Assembly: GCF_901933205.1 (NCBI RefSeq)
Contig: NC_044574.1
Location: 310,001-374,000 of the forward strand
DNA from: Camarhynchus parvulus
Taxonomy: Eukaryota > Chordata > Aves > Passeriformes > Thraupidae
Direction of reading: 5' to 3'
DNA: 64,000 bases
A model generated the notes under the pieces. That model had not been told where the DNA came from. It ran no database searches and saw only the letters and a program-made list of their open reading frames with translations. Each line of letters starts with the position of its first letter. The stretch's first letter is position 1. Position numbers and translations under genes: made by a program. Shown in pieces: positions 1-9,282 of the stretch.

Positions 1-511
1 GGAGTTACAGCCATAATCTGAGAGTTACAGCCATAATCTGGGAGTTACAGCCATAATCTGGGAGTTACAGCCATAATTTGGGGGTTACAGCCATAATTTG
101 GGAGTTACAGCCATAATTTGGGAGTTACAGCCATAATTTGGGGGTTACAGCCATAATTTGGGAGTTACAGCCATAATTTGGGGGTTACAGCCATAATTTG
201 GGAGTTACAGCTATAATCTGAGAGTTACAGCCATAATCTGAGAGTTACAGCCATAATCTGGGAGTTACAGCCATAATTTGGGAGTTACAGCCATAATCTG
301 GGAGTTACAGCCATAATCTGAGAGTTACAGCCATAATTTGGGAGTTACAGCCATTATCTGGGAGTTACAGCCATTATCTGGGAGTTACAGCCATAATTTG
401 GGAGTTACAGCCATAATCTGAGAGTTACAGCCATAATCTGGGAGTTACAGCCATAATTTGGGAGTTACAGCCATAATTTGGGGGTTACAGCCATAATTTG
501 GGAGTTACAGC
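1..511. repeat. 20-bp satellite array, cut by window start
   Basis: Consensus GGAGTTACAGCCATAATTTG is repeated exactly every 20 bp for 25 full copies plus 11 bases. Variation is confined mainly to positions 1-3 (GGA, AGA, GGG) and the TTTG/CTG end. Rare changes are CTATAAT near 211 and CCATTAT near 351 and 371. There are no indels, so the array looks recently homogenised. Its left end lies outside the window. Open frames beginning in it are products of the repeat. Confidence 0.97.
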
Positions 512-1069
512 CCAAAATGAGAGGCAGAAGGCTCTCACAAGGCCACAAGGAGTTCCCAAAAACATTATTTTGTGACACTTGGTATCTGCGCACGAGCCCT
601 CGGGTGCAGCACGTCACTCCCAGGGATTTGTGGTTGAAGGATGCTGCTGGGAGTCAGAATTTTCCAGCAGCAGAGGCTCTCACCAACAGCACTGGCATTT
701 CCCACGTGGAAGTGTGTCTTGGTTAGTCCTGGCCTTGCAACACCCCCAGGTTTGCTCAGCTCTCCCTTTAAATGAGCTGTGATCAATTAAGAGCTCTGCT
801 CACTGCTTATTCAAAGAACATATAAATCTCCAGAGTCTGCTTCTCCCTCCTGGACTGCCTTTGGAAGACTGAAAATAAACCCAGTGCCAATTCTAAATAT
901 TTTCTGTCTCTGTGCTGCCGAGCTCAGATGAGTCTGACGGCTCTGGAAGCTGCAGGGAAGGAGCCAGAGCAGAAATCGTGGGGGGAATTCTCACCTCCCA
1001 TCACCTCTGAAGGGAAAATATTCCTGCTGGTTTTCTTCTGATCTTGGACAAATGTGGGCTTGGGGGGTT
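512..1069. other. Single-copy noncoding stretch
   Basis: No repeat structure and no convincing exon. Around 815-900 a TATAAAT-like box and AATAAA about 55 bases further on resemble the end of an old LTR, but I cannot find its edges. Confidence 0.5.
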
Positions 1070-1454
1070 TGACGGTGTTCACAGGGGTCTCAGGCTGAGG
1101 GAAGAGACGAGGATCTGACTCCATGTTTCAGAAGGCTGATTTATTATTTTATGATATATATTATAACAAAACTATACTAAAAGAATAGAAGAAAGGATTT
1201 CATCAGAAGGCCAGCTAAGCTAAGAATAGAACAGCAAAGAATGGTAACAAAGGCTTGTGTCTCTCAGAGAGTCCGAGCCAGCTGGGCTGTGACTGGCCAT
1301 TAATTACAAACATCCAAGGTGGGCCAATCACAGATGCACCTGTTGCATTCCACAGCAGCAGATAATCATTGTTTATATTTTGTTCCTGAGGCCTCTCAGC
1401 TTCTGGGAGGAAAAATCCCAAGGAAAGGATTTTCCATAAAAGATGTCTGTGACA
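1070..1454 (-). mobile_element. Solo LTR, endogenous retrovirus (family A, copy 1)
   Basis: Read on the minus strand it starts TGTCACAGACATC and ends CACCGTCA, the TG...CA form of an LTR, about 385 bp long. An AATAAA signal on the minus strand lies at 1140-1145, and an inverted CCAAT box (ATTGGCC-like) lies in the middle. Two relatives occur at 50509-50925 and 52651-53035 in the same orientation. No gag, pol or env sequence adjoins it. I could not find a clean target-site duplication. Assignment to a passerine ERV is from memory of similar LTRs. Confidence 0.8.
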
Positions 1455-1747
1455 GGGGGACAAGCAGGAGGGTCCCAGCACTGTTCCTGCTGAAATCCAG
1501 CTGTAAGGAGGAGACCCTGAGAGGTTTGAGCTCTGTACAGGAGGCACAGAAATGTCCATGAAGCAGGTTCCAACTCACTTGAAAGGCTGGGGATAGGATT
1601 CTCCTACCTGGCAGTGCATCCTCCTGACGGGTGGCTCCAAGTTAAAGCTGCTGGGCACAGGAGATGGAGCCTGCCCAGCAGTTCTCCTTCCACGGCACAT
1701 CCAGGACCACCTCTCCCAGCTCTCCCAGGCTGGCAGGGAGGCACTTT

Positions 1748-2040
1748 TGTGTCGCTTTGATTTTTTAAGATTTTCAAAGCCTTCTGAGGTTTACGTTCTT
1801 GTAACAAACTTTCTCACATGCTTTCTGTAAATAACTTATTATTTTGCATTCTTTTATGGAAGAAGAGAAATTTGATGGACTGTTGGTTTGTCCAGTGTCA
1901 TTGGAGAGGTGGCACTGTCACCCTCCAATCCAGTCACTTTTAGAAATATATAAATGTTAGAGTCAGAAAAATAAATTCCCCCTTTTACCTTGAAAACAGC
2001 AGCGTCTCCACGTCGTGTTATTTCATGTCTTATGGTGACA
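1748..2040 (+). mobile_element. Solo LTR, endogenous retrovirus (family B)
   Basis: Begins TGTGTCGCTTTG and ends TTATGGTGACA, about 293 bp. A TATA-like TATATAAAT lies at 1947-1955 and AATAAA at 1970-1975. They are unusually close, so the first may not be the functional TATA box. A diverged, shortened relative on the opposite strand lies at about 27500-27662. No internal retroviral sequence is present. Family naming needs a repeat library. Confidence 0.75.
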
Positions 2041-2064
2041 GTTTGGAACTGTCCCACAGCACTT

Positions 2065-2613
2065 AAACCAAATCAAACTGTGCTGGGCTGACTTTCTTGT
2101 GTTAGCCCTTAACCCAGGTCAGTCTGTGCTGCACTGACTCTCTCATGTCAGCATTTAACCCAGGTCAGTCTGTGCTGGGCTGACTTTAACCCAGGTCAGT
2201 CTGTGCTGCACTGACTCTCCCATGTCAGCATTTAACCCAGGTCAGTCTGTGCTGCTGACTACAGGTAGTCTGTGCTGGGCTGACTCTCCCAGTCACATTT
2301 AACCCAGGTCAGTCTGTGCTGGGCTGACCAGTCTTCCCATGTCAGGCATTCTGTGCTGGGCTCCATTTAACCCAGGTCAGTGCTGGGCTGCCCCTCCCCT
2401 ATGTCAGCTTTAACCCAGGTCAGTCTGTGCTGGGCTGACTCTCCCATGTCAGCATTTAACCCAGGTCAGTCTGTGCTGGGCTGACTTTAACCCAGGTCAG
2501 TCTGTGCTGCACTGACTCTCCTATGTCAGCATTTAACCCAGGTCAGTCTGTGCTGGGCTGACTTTAACCCAGGTCAGTCTGTGCTGGGCTGCCTCTCTCA
2601 TGTTAATCCAGTC
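2065..2613. repeat. Minisatellite, 46-bp and 31-bp unit forms
   Basis: About 14 copies of a unit with core AACCCAGGTCAGTCTGTGCT. The long form (46 bp) continues through a CTCCCATGTCAGCATTT segment; the short form (31 bp) lacks about 15 bases of it. Copies between 2250 and 2400 are degenerate with small deletions. The edge copies (2065-2110 and near 2600) are the most diverged, as expected when an array is homogenised from its centre. Confidence 0.93.
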
Positions 2614-3079
2614 ACTGGAGATGTGGAGCCAGACATGGGACACTGCCAGAGGGAAGGACATTCCTGCCCTTGCCGAGGAGCCCTCCCTGCTGGCCCTGCT
2701 GGGGCCTCCAGGAGCGCTCCTGGTGATCCAGGGCCCCTTTGCAGCCTGGATGGTTTCAGGATCCCGGGGTTTAGGGATGGCATTCCATGATCCCATCACT
2801 GCCCACGCCACAGCTGTGTCCCTGGCTGGGGCTGGCACTGACCTCCCCAGCAGCAGGAAATGCACCCAGCAATTTCTGCCTCCTCTGACGCGGGGTGCAG
2901 GGGCACTGACAGCCCCAAGGGTGCTCATCAGGCACAGGGTGAAATCCTTCCCTTTGCACACCAGGATTGTCTCCTGAAGCCCAGAATAAATTGCTGCTCC
3001 CCCACTCAGACCCCTGTCTTGTTGGTGCCCCTGTTTTTGGGAGCTGCTGGACTCCCAGGGTGATGGAAGCCCGGGATGT
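2614..3079. other. Single-copy noncoding stretch
   Basis: GC-rich sequence with no repeat and no convincing exon. Open frames on both strands are short and unlike any family I know. Confidence 0.5.
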
Positions 3080-3445
3080 TTGTGTTGGAATGGACCCTAA
3101 AGATCATCGACTTCCAACCCCTCCCACTGCCCCAGGTGCTCCAGCCCCACCAAACCTGGCCTAGGACACTCCAGGGATCCAGGGGCAGCCCCAGCTGCTC
3201 TGGGCACATGTGCCAGGGCCTCACACCCTCACAGCCAGGAATTCCTTCCCAATGTCCAATCTAAACCTACTCTCCTTAAGCTCAAAGCCATTCCCTGGCT
3301 CCTGTCCCTGCAGGCCTTGTCCCCAGTCCCTCTCCAGCTCTCCTGCAGCCCCTGCAGGCCCTGCCAGGGGCTCTGAGCTCTGCCTGGAGCCTTCCCTTCT
3401 CCAGGGGAACATTCCCAGCTCTGCCAGAGCAGAGGGGCTCCCAAT
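3080..3445 (-). mobile_element. CR1 LINE 3' fragment
   Basis: Antisense CR1 3' end: a degenerate GGAATGGACCCTAAAGATCAT tail region, then the blocks CACATGTGCCAGGGCCTCACA and CCAATCTAAACCT typical of avian CR1. Positions 3287-3427 match 33943-34083 in inverted orientation with no difference I can see over 141 bp. It is 5'-truncated and carries no reverse transcriptase. Confidence 0.85.
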
Positions 3446-4800
3446 CCCATAATGAGAACAGTGGTGTCCTGTTTTCAGGGTAACTCTGCTGTTCAGGATC
3501 CCACCCCAGAGCCCACCCAAGCCAGTCAAGGAGAATTGCTTGATTTACATCAGTTGATAATCCCAACTCATATTTAAAAGCAGAGAAAAGGGGCAAAGCT
3601 CCATAAAACCAGAGCTGGATGCCTGGAAAACCCATTAAACCCCCTCAAACTACAATGGCTAATGAATCCTCAGTTGGCCATAATGTCTGTGTAACCCAGT
3701 GGGCAGCTGCCATCACATTTATCTTCCGAATGGTACCTCTGGTCCCTTAAAACACATTATCAGCAGAGATTTGTGCTGCTGGAGAGCTGCAAACATAAAC
3801 AGTGCAATTAGAACCTCTATCAGCGGGCCGGTGGCAGGAGCTGCGGCCGTGTCCGTGCGCAGCGATGGCCCCGAGATGCCCGGCTGGAGCAGCTCTGCAA
3901 GGCACCCGCAGAACGCGGTCCCTGCGCTGCTGGCCGCTTAACGAGGGCTACAGCGGCTCTCTGTCCTTGCTGTGCTGCTGCTTGCGGCTTTTCTCCTTCC
4001 CTCAGCGCTGGGAATTCATCAGTCACAGGGGCGGGAGGTTAAACGGCACTGCGTGCAGAGCCCGCTTTATTTAGGTTGCACAACTTCACAGAATGTCTGC
4101 CTAATGCTTTTGCATTCTCTCCTGCCCTCTCCTCCTCCTTTCCATTATTCCTGTCAGTCTCACCACTAACAAGCCTGATCTCGGTGCTTGCTGATCCTGC
4201 TCCCCCTCCCAGCCCTGCCTTTACAGCACTTTCCATTGTAATGCTGAACAGAAGAGGCTCGGGGGCACAAAGCTGGCAGGGATTTGCTTCCAGGCAGCGT
4301 GCCCCGAGGCTCAGGCGTCTCTGCGTCCTTGGAACCTCTCCCACAGAGAAACGCGGGGTCTCCCACTGCCCGGGCAGCCCTGCCCCGCTCTGCGTTCCTC
4401 ATCAGCACTGCAGGGGTTAAGGGAGGTGGGCTCTGACCCCCGGTGCCTCTTTCGCAGCACAGCTTCTGCTCCTGGCTCTGGGTTTGTATTTTTATTCCTT
4501 TTCTCGTGAGCCTCGTGGTGATGTTGGTGTGTCCTCCCCTCCTGTGCACCCTGTAATTATGTTCAGTTGGATTCACATCATTTCAAGCCCTCAACTCTGT
4601 GACTTTAAATGGGTGCTCCCACCTCCATCCAAATTAGCTGCCACCCTGCATTCCTAGTCCAGGGAGCAAAGTGGCTATTCCAGGAATGGTTTATCCTATC
4701 CTGAGTAAATTGCTGAGCCAAACCAGGTCCTCACACCCTGTTTGGCACCAGAGGAGCCCAGGCACTGCCTCTGCTGGAGCTGCCACCCTGCAGACCTGTG
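3446..4800. other. Single-copy stretch containing a CpG-rich patch
   Basis: About 1.35 kb without recognisable repeats. 3640-3825 is AT-rich with homeodomain-like ATTA/TAAT motifs. 3825-4050 is CpG-rich (separate entry). 4260-4440 has a milder CpG rise. No open frame looks like a known protein. Confidence 0.5.
3825..4050. promoter_or_regulatory. CpG-rich patch, candidate regulatory element
   Basis: I count about 18 CpG dinucleotides in the first 140 bases, far above the CpG-poor surroundings. The patch is single-copy and is followed by a pyrimidine tract and an AATGTCTGCC-type AT-rich block. It could be a small CpG island, an enhancer or a first exon with no recognisable protein. No TATA box or clear splice donor decides among these. 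Confidence 0.3.
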
Positions 4801-4805
4801 TGAGC

Positions 4806-5215
4806 CACAAAATCCCACACTGGCCTGGGTGGGAAGGACCCCAGAGCCCCCCAGTGCCGCCCTGCTATGGCAGGGACACTCCAGTGCCCCCCAGTGCCCC
4901 CCTGCCATGGCAGGGATACCCCAGAGCCCCCCAGTGCCCATGGCAGGGACAGCCCAGAGCCCCCCAGTGCCCCCCTGCCATGGCAGGGACACTCCAGTGC
5001 CCCCCAGAGCCCATGGCAGGGACTGCCCAGTGCCCCCCAGTGCCCCCCAGTGCCCATGGCAGGGACTGCCCAGAGCCCCCCAGTGCCCCCCAGTGCCCAT
5101 GGCAGGGATACCCCAGTGCCCCCCAGTGCCCCCCTGCCACGGCAGGGACACCCCAGTGCCTGTCCCGGGTGCTCCAGCCCCAGTGTCCAGCCTGGCCTTG
5201 GGGTCCAGCAATGGA
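4806..5215 (-). mobile_element. CR1 3' end interrupted by its own minisatellite
   Basis: The left flank (4806-4840) is a decayed antisense CR1 tail (ACAAAATCCCACACTGG, then GGGTGGGAAGGACCCC). The right flank (5155-5215) resumes with GTGCTCCAGCCCCAGTGTCC and AGCCTGGCCTTGGGG, the normal next block of the CR1. The DNA between is a tandem expansion of the CR1 segment that joins them. Confidence 0.8.
4840..5156. repeat. CR1-derived minisatellite
   Basis: About eight copies of a 26-43 bp unit built from CCATGGCAGGGACACC and one or more CCCCCCAGTGC segments. Both segments occur once in an ordinary CR1 3' end (compare 44155-44190). Unit length varies by whole CAGTGCCCCC blocks, suggesting slippage at two scales. 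Confidence 0.9.
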
Positions 5216-5699
5216 GCACCAGCAAATCCCTGCTGTTGTTGTCCCCTCTCTGTGGTGATTTACACCAACCAACATCCCCACCTCAGGCCATGGAGAGGAC
5301 TCAGAGAAACCTGAGGTTCTGTTTTACAGCAGGAATAACTGTTTGGCATAAATTAACCTGGGTGGCCACGAGCCATGGAAATTCCCCTTTGGAAAATGTT
5401 CTTGAGGAAGCAAAGTGGGGAGGGAGATGGATGGGAGAGCAGTTAGAGGCCAGCCACGCACTCCATCACGCCTCAAGGAATGAGCTGTCACAGGGATATA
5501 TGGGGAGAGGGACACTGCTCAGTAAATTAGGGCCCTGACAGCCCTTGACTCCACTCCAAAGTGCTAATTGGAAAGCTCCAGCTCCTGCTGTCCCCAGAGC
5601 CTGTCCCCATCACAGCCTGCCCTCCCTGCTCAGCTCAGAGTGCCATCTCTGCTGCTTGGGCTTTTCCTGGAGCAGCTCAGCAGTGGGGACAGGGGAAAT
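5216..5699. other. Single-copy noncoding stretch
   Basis: No repeat and no exon recognised. Confidence 0.5.
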
Positions 5700-5938
5700 A
5701 AGGTGTTTGCTTTGCTTCCCCACTGCAATGTGCATTCCTTTGCTTCCCCACTGCAATGTGTTCATCTACTTCCCCACTGCAATGTGTTCCTTTGCTTCCC
5801 CACTGCAATGTGTTCATCTACTTCCCCACTGCAATGTGTTCCTCTGCTTCCCCACTGAAACATGTGTTCCTTTGCTTCCCCACTGCAATGTGCTTTCCTC
5901 TGCTTCCCCACTGAAATGTGTTCCTTTGCTTCCCCATG
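5700..5938. repeat. 25-28 bp minisatellite
   Basis: Nine copies of a unit with core CTTCCCCACTGCAATGTG followed by a variable TTCCTTTG or TTCATCTA segment. Length differences come from the variable segment. The array runs directly into the next one at about 5939. Confidence 0.93.
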
Positions 5939-6556
5939 GCTCTGCTGGGCCCTGCAGGGCTGGAGCACCCCAAGGAAAGGCTGGTGCCTGCCCATGGCAG
6001 GGCTGGAGCACCCCAAGGAAAGGCTGGTGCCTGCCCATGGCAGGGCTGGAGCACCCCAAGGAAAGGCTGGTCCCTGGCTGTGGCAGGGCTGCAGCACCCC
6101 AGGAAAGGCTGGTCCCTGGCTGTGGCAGGGCTGCAGCACCCCAGGAAAGGCTGGTCCCTGGCTGTGGCTGCAGTACCCAGGAAAGGCTGGTCCCTGGCTG
6201 TGGCAGGAGCACCCCAGGAAAGGCTGGTCCCTGGCTGTGGCAGGGCTGGAGCACCCAGGAAAGGCTGGTCCCTGGCTGTGGCAGGGCTGGAGCACCCAGG
6301 AAAGGCTGGTCCCTGCCCATGGCAGGGCTGGAGCACCCCAGGAAAGGCTGGTCCCTGGCTGTGGCTGCAGTACCCAGGAAAGGCTGGTCCCTGGCTGTGG
6401 CAGGGCTGGAGCACCCAGGAAAGGCTGGTCCCTGGCTGTGGCAGGGCAGGAGCACCCCAGGAAAGGCTGGTCCCTGGCTGTGGCAGGGCAGGAGCCCCAG
6501 GAAAGGCTGGTCCCTGGCTGTGGCAGGAGCACCCAGGAAAGGCTGGTCCCTGGCTG
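5939..6556. repeat. Minisatellite, about 40-bp unit, 15 copies
   Basis: Unit core AGGAAAGGCTGGTCCCTGGC, then TGTGGCAGGGCTGGAGCACCC. The first copies carry CCCATGGCAGG in place of CTGTGGCAGG, and shorter copies (near 6165, 6370 and 6505) lack the GGGCTGGAGC part. All long open frames on both strands here come from the repeat. Confidence 0.94.
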
Positions 6557-7515
6557 TGTCCCACCACACAAGCTGTGCCCTGGGTCACACTGGAGATGGG
6601 CTGCTGGTGGCTGAGCTACCCCTGGGAGAGAGGCTCTGGCCTCATTACACCTGTGGAACAAACACTGAAATTTCACACTCTTAATTACAGCTCTAACTGA
6701 TTCCACTGTTACTGATTAAGTACCAATTATGCAGATTTACTGCAGCCTGTGGCGTTGTCTGGATCCAGCATCTGACAGCCCAAAATTGCTCCTATTAACC
6801 ATTAGGTGATACCTGAGATGCTGCTTTGGGCAGGGCAGGCCTGACTTTCTAACAGTGGCTGCTTTGACTCTGATACTTGGATCCATCTCACCTGGGTTCC
6901 TGAAATCTGCTTGTTTCCTTTAGAGGACAGTGGGGTCTCTGACACAGGGTGGGTGCAGTTTCCAGCGTGTTTGAGCGCAGCAATCCATCAGAGCTGGGCC
7001 TGGAGGTGTCATTGCTGCTCCACTCACCCTGCACTCCCTTGGAGAGAGAGACACCACTTGCGCTCTCTTCTCTGGGAGCCATGAAAACTTGGCAGTGTAC
7101 ATTTTTATGTCATTTCATCATGGAAATGCACAGGTGCTCTGGAAAGGCTCTCCCTCCCCGGAGGTAAAATGTGATCACCTTGTTCAAAGCTGGCCAAGAA
7201 AGGCAGACAAATCCTCTGCCTCTTCCAAGAGAGCCCCGAGAGCTACAATTGCCTGAAGAAATTAGGAGCACAGCCCTTCTCCATGACCCAGCAGTAACAA
7301 TTGAAGAACATTTTCCTCTCAGTCCAGACCAATCTCATCAGTAGCTTTGAGCAATCCAAAGTTTTCTTACCAGGTTATTGTAATTCCATCATTTTGAAAC
7401 ACTTTCCCTGTGGCCTCTTAGAAAAACGAACATTTTTGGTAACTCAGCATTTATCTAAATAAGAGAGAGAGAGATTTTCATGGCTGTACAAGAGAGCAGA
7501 GGGACAGTGCCACCC
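6557..7515. other. Single-copy noncoding stretch
   Basis: About 960 bp with no repeat or exon recognised. 6670-6760 is AT-rich (AATTACAG, GATTAAGTACCAATTATG) and could be a conserved noncoding element, which cannot be judged from one sequence. Confidence 0.45.
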
Positions 7516-7770
7516 CAGAGGGATGGAGCACAGAAAGGTTCCTGCAGGAGTGCAGGAAACACCCACTCACTGGGAGATGCTCCAAGGGACATGGGGTTAA
7601 CTGGGATGGAGCACAGAAAGGTTCCTGCAGGAAACATCTGCTCACTGTGAGATGCTCCAAGGGACATGGGGTTAGCTGGGATGGAGCACAGAAAGGTTCC
7701 TGCAGGAAACATCCACTCACATGTGAGATGCTCCACCCCAGAGGGATGGGACACAGAAAGGCTCCTGCAG
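7516..7770. repeat. 65-84 bp minisatellite, left part, split by an LTR
   Basis: Four copies beginning GGATGGAGCACAGAAAGGTT (starts near 7520, 7604, 7679 and 7744), followed by CCTGCAGGAAACATCC and GAGATGCTCC segments. A further partial copy continues to the right of the LTR, at 8455-8560. Confidence 0.9.
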
Positions 7771-8454
7771 TGCTGGGAAGGATGAAAGTTGGACAAGAAA
7801 GTCTCACAGATATGGGTGCTTGGCAGAAAGATTTTTAAATGTAGAATCTGATGGAGGAATAGAAATTAAAGCAAATTTTGATATAGAAGAAAAGAATTGC
7901 TGAGCCAGTCTCACTGGATAACCAAGGAGGCAAAGGGTGTGTTAGTTAGAAGGGGTTTTTATGGCTCAGAGCAAAGGATAAACCCACCCCAAACAAGAAG
8001 ATGTTTTTACCAAGCAGAAAGAAGCACAGGCAAACAAGTCAGCAAATGTGGCAAGCAGAAAAAAGGTCTCAGAATTTTCCACTGCAAGAAAACTGAAAAA
8101 CAACTTCTAGCTTAAACTGTAATGTACTAACTTTTAGTGATTGGAGAGCAGTAACATGAATATGGTAATTACAGGAGTTATGATAGGCTGTAGGTAAAAG
8201 TTAAGGTATAGATTGGTTCTGCTGTATGGAGATGCTCAGCAAAGAAAAGTACATAATGCATTGTAACCAAAAGAAAAGTCTATAACGCATTGTAACCAAA
8301 ACCAAAGGGTCTCCAGGCCTGCCTGCAGCTGGAGCTGACAGCTGTGGGCACAGCTCTGTCGCCCACCACCCTGGACTGCCGTAAGGTCTTGGATACAATA
8401 AACTGCAGTTTGGAGAGCCCCTGGAGTCCCACATCCCTCATTTCGGCTCTTACA
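7771..8454 (+). mobile_element. Solo LTR (family C, copy 1) inserted in a minisatellite
   Basis: A 684-bp segment begins TGCTGGGAAGG and ends GGCTCTTACA (TG...CA). It breaks a minisatellite unit, which fixes both edges: CTCCTGCAG precedes it and GCGCAGGAGTGCAG follows. The flanking hexamers CTGCAG and GCGCAG could be a diverged 6-bp target duplication. AATAAA lies at 8397-8402, about 50 bp before the end. A longer relative sits at 37508-38334 with a better duplication. No internal retroviral genes are present. The 6-bp duplication fits an ERVK/beta-type element. Confidence 0.8.
8397..8402 (+). promoter_or_regulatory. LTR polyadenylation signal
   Basis: AATAAA near the R/U5 end of the family C LTR, the position where retroviral LTRs place it. 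Confidence 0.6.
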
Positions 8455-8560
8455 GCGCAGGAGTGCAGAAAACACCCACTCACTGGGACAGCAGTGGGGT
8501 AACTGGGCTGGATGCTGGGCTCTGGCACTGAGGAGGGCAAACCCTGCTGCAGGGAGCAGA
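8455..8560. repeat. Right part of the split minisatellite
   Basis: GCAGGAGTGCAGAAAACACC, then CACTCACTGGGA and GGGGTAACTGGG, match the first unit of the array left of the LTR (7545-7605). This shows the LTR inserted into a pre-existing repeat. The sequence decays rightward. Confidence 0.75.
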
Positions 8561-8904
8561 GGGAGAGCGCCGCTGGTGTGCAGCAGCAGGGAGGGAGGGC
8601 TGGGAGGGGCACTGCAGAGGGCTCTGGTCTCACAGCACTTCACAGGGAGCCGTTCTGCCCTGCTGCAACAAGCACCAAGCCCTGAATTGCTGGGACCCTG
8701 GAAATGGCCTCCAGGTGACAACCACCATAAAATATATATACTAGTCAGGCTAATAAATTAGAGATTACCAAGGAAGCCCCAGAAAAGCTTACATGGCATC
8801 TGTGGAGCTACTCCTGGTTTGCACCACGGAGTAGAACTCCCGACCCAAACTCTGCAGAGCTGAGCTGTGCAGCTGTGCCCAGCACACACATCCCAACAGG
8901 AGGA
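8561..8904. other. Single-copy noncoding stretch
   Basis: No repeat or exon recognised. Confidence 0.45.
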
Positions 8905-9083
8905 AGGGAATGCTGAGCTGGGCCAGGGCAGGGCAGGCTGGATTTGAGGGAAAGGTTCATCCCCAGAGGGGGCTGGCACTGTGCAGGGAATGGGCACAGC
9001 CCCGAGGCTGCCAGAGCAGGGACTGGGGCTGGATTTGGTGATCCTTGGGTCCCTTCCAGCCCAGACTATTCTGTGACTCTCTG
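8905..9083 (+). mobile_element. CR1 LINE 3' fragment
   Basis: Sense-strand CR1 3' end: GGCTGGATTTGAGGGAAAGG, CCCCAGAGGGGGCTGGCACT, then the tail GGTCCCTTCCAGCCCAGACTA and TTCTGTGACTCT. About 180 bp, strongly 5'-truncated. Confidence 0.83.
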
Positions 9084-9282
9084 CAGACAAGCCTCAGCCC
9101 GGACCATCTGTGTCTTGTCACAGTTCTCCCCTCAGCTTCCCCAGAGCAGCCGCTCAGAGCAGCATCCCTGGCTGCCCCCTGCTCCTGCTCCACGCCAGCC
9201 TGCGGTCAGCACGTGGGCAGGCTGCTGGCAGCGCTGGCTGCAGCTGCAGGGCTCTGGGAGCTGCGCAGACGGACAGCCAGAC

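Noticed and set aside
1..511. Regular 20-bp repeat that might suggest a CRISPR-like array.
   Set aside because: There are no unique spacers between repeats; it is a simple satellite in vertebrate-type DNA.
790..915. TATAAAT and AATAAA about 55 bp apart, possible LTR or promoter.
   Set aside because: No TG...CA edges or second copy in the window to confirm an LTR.
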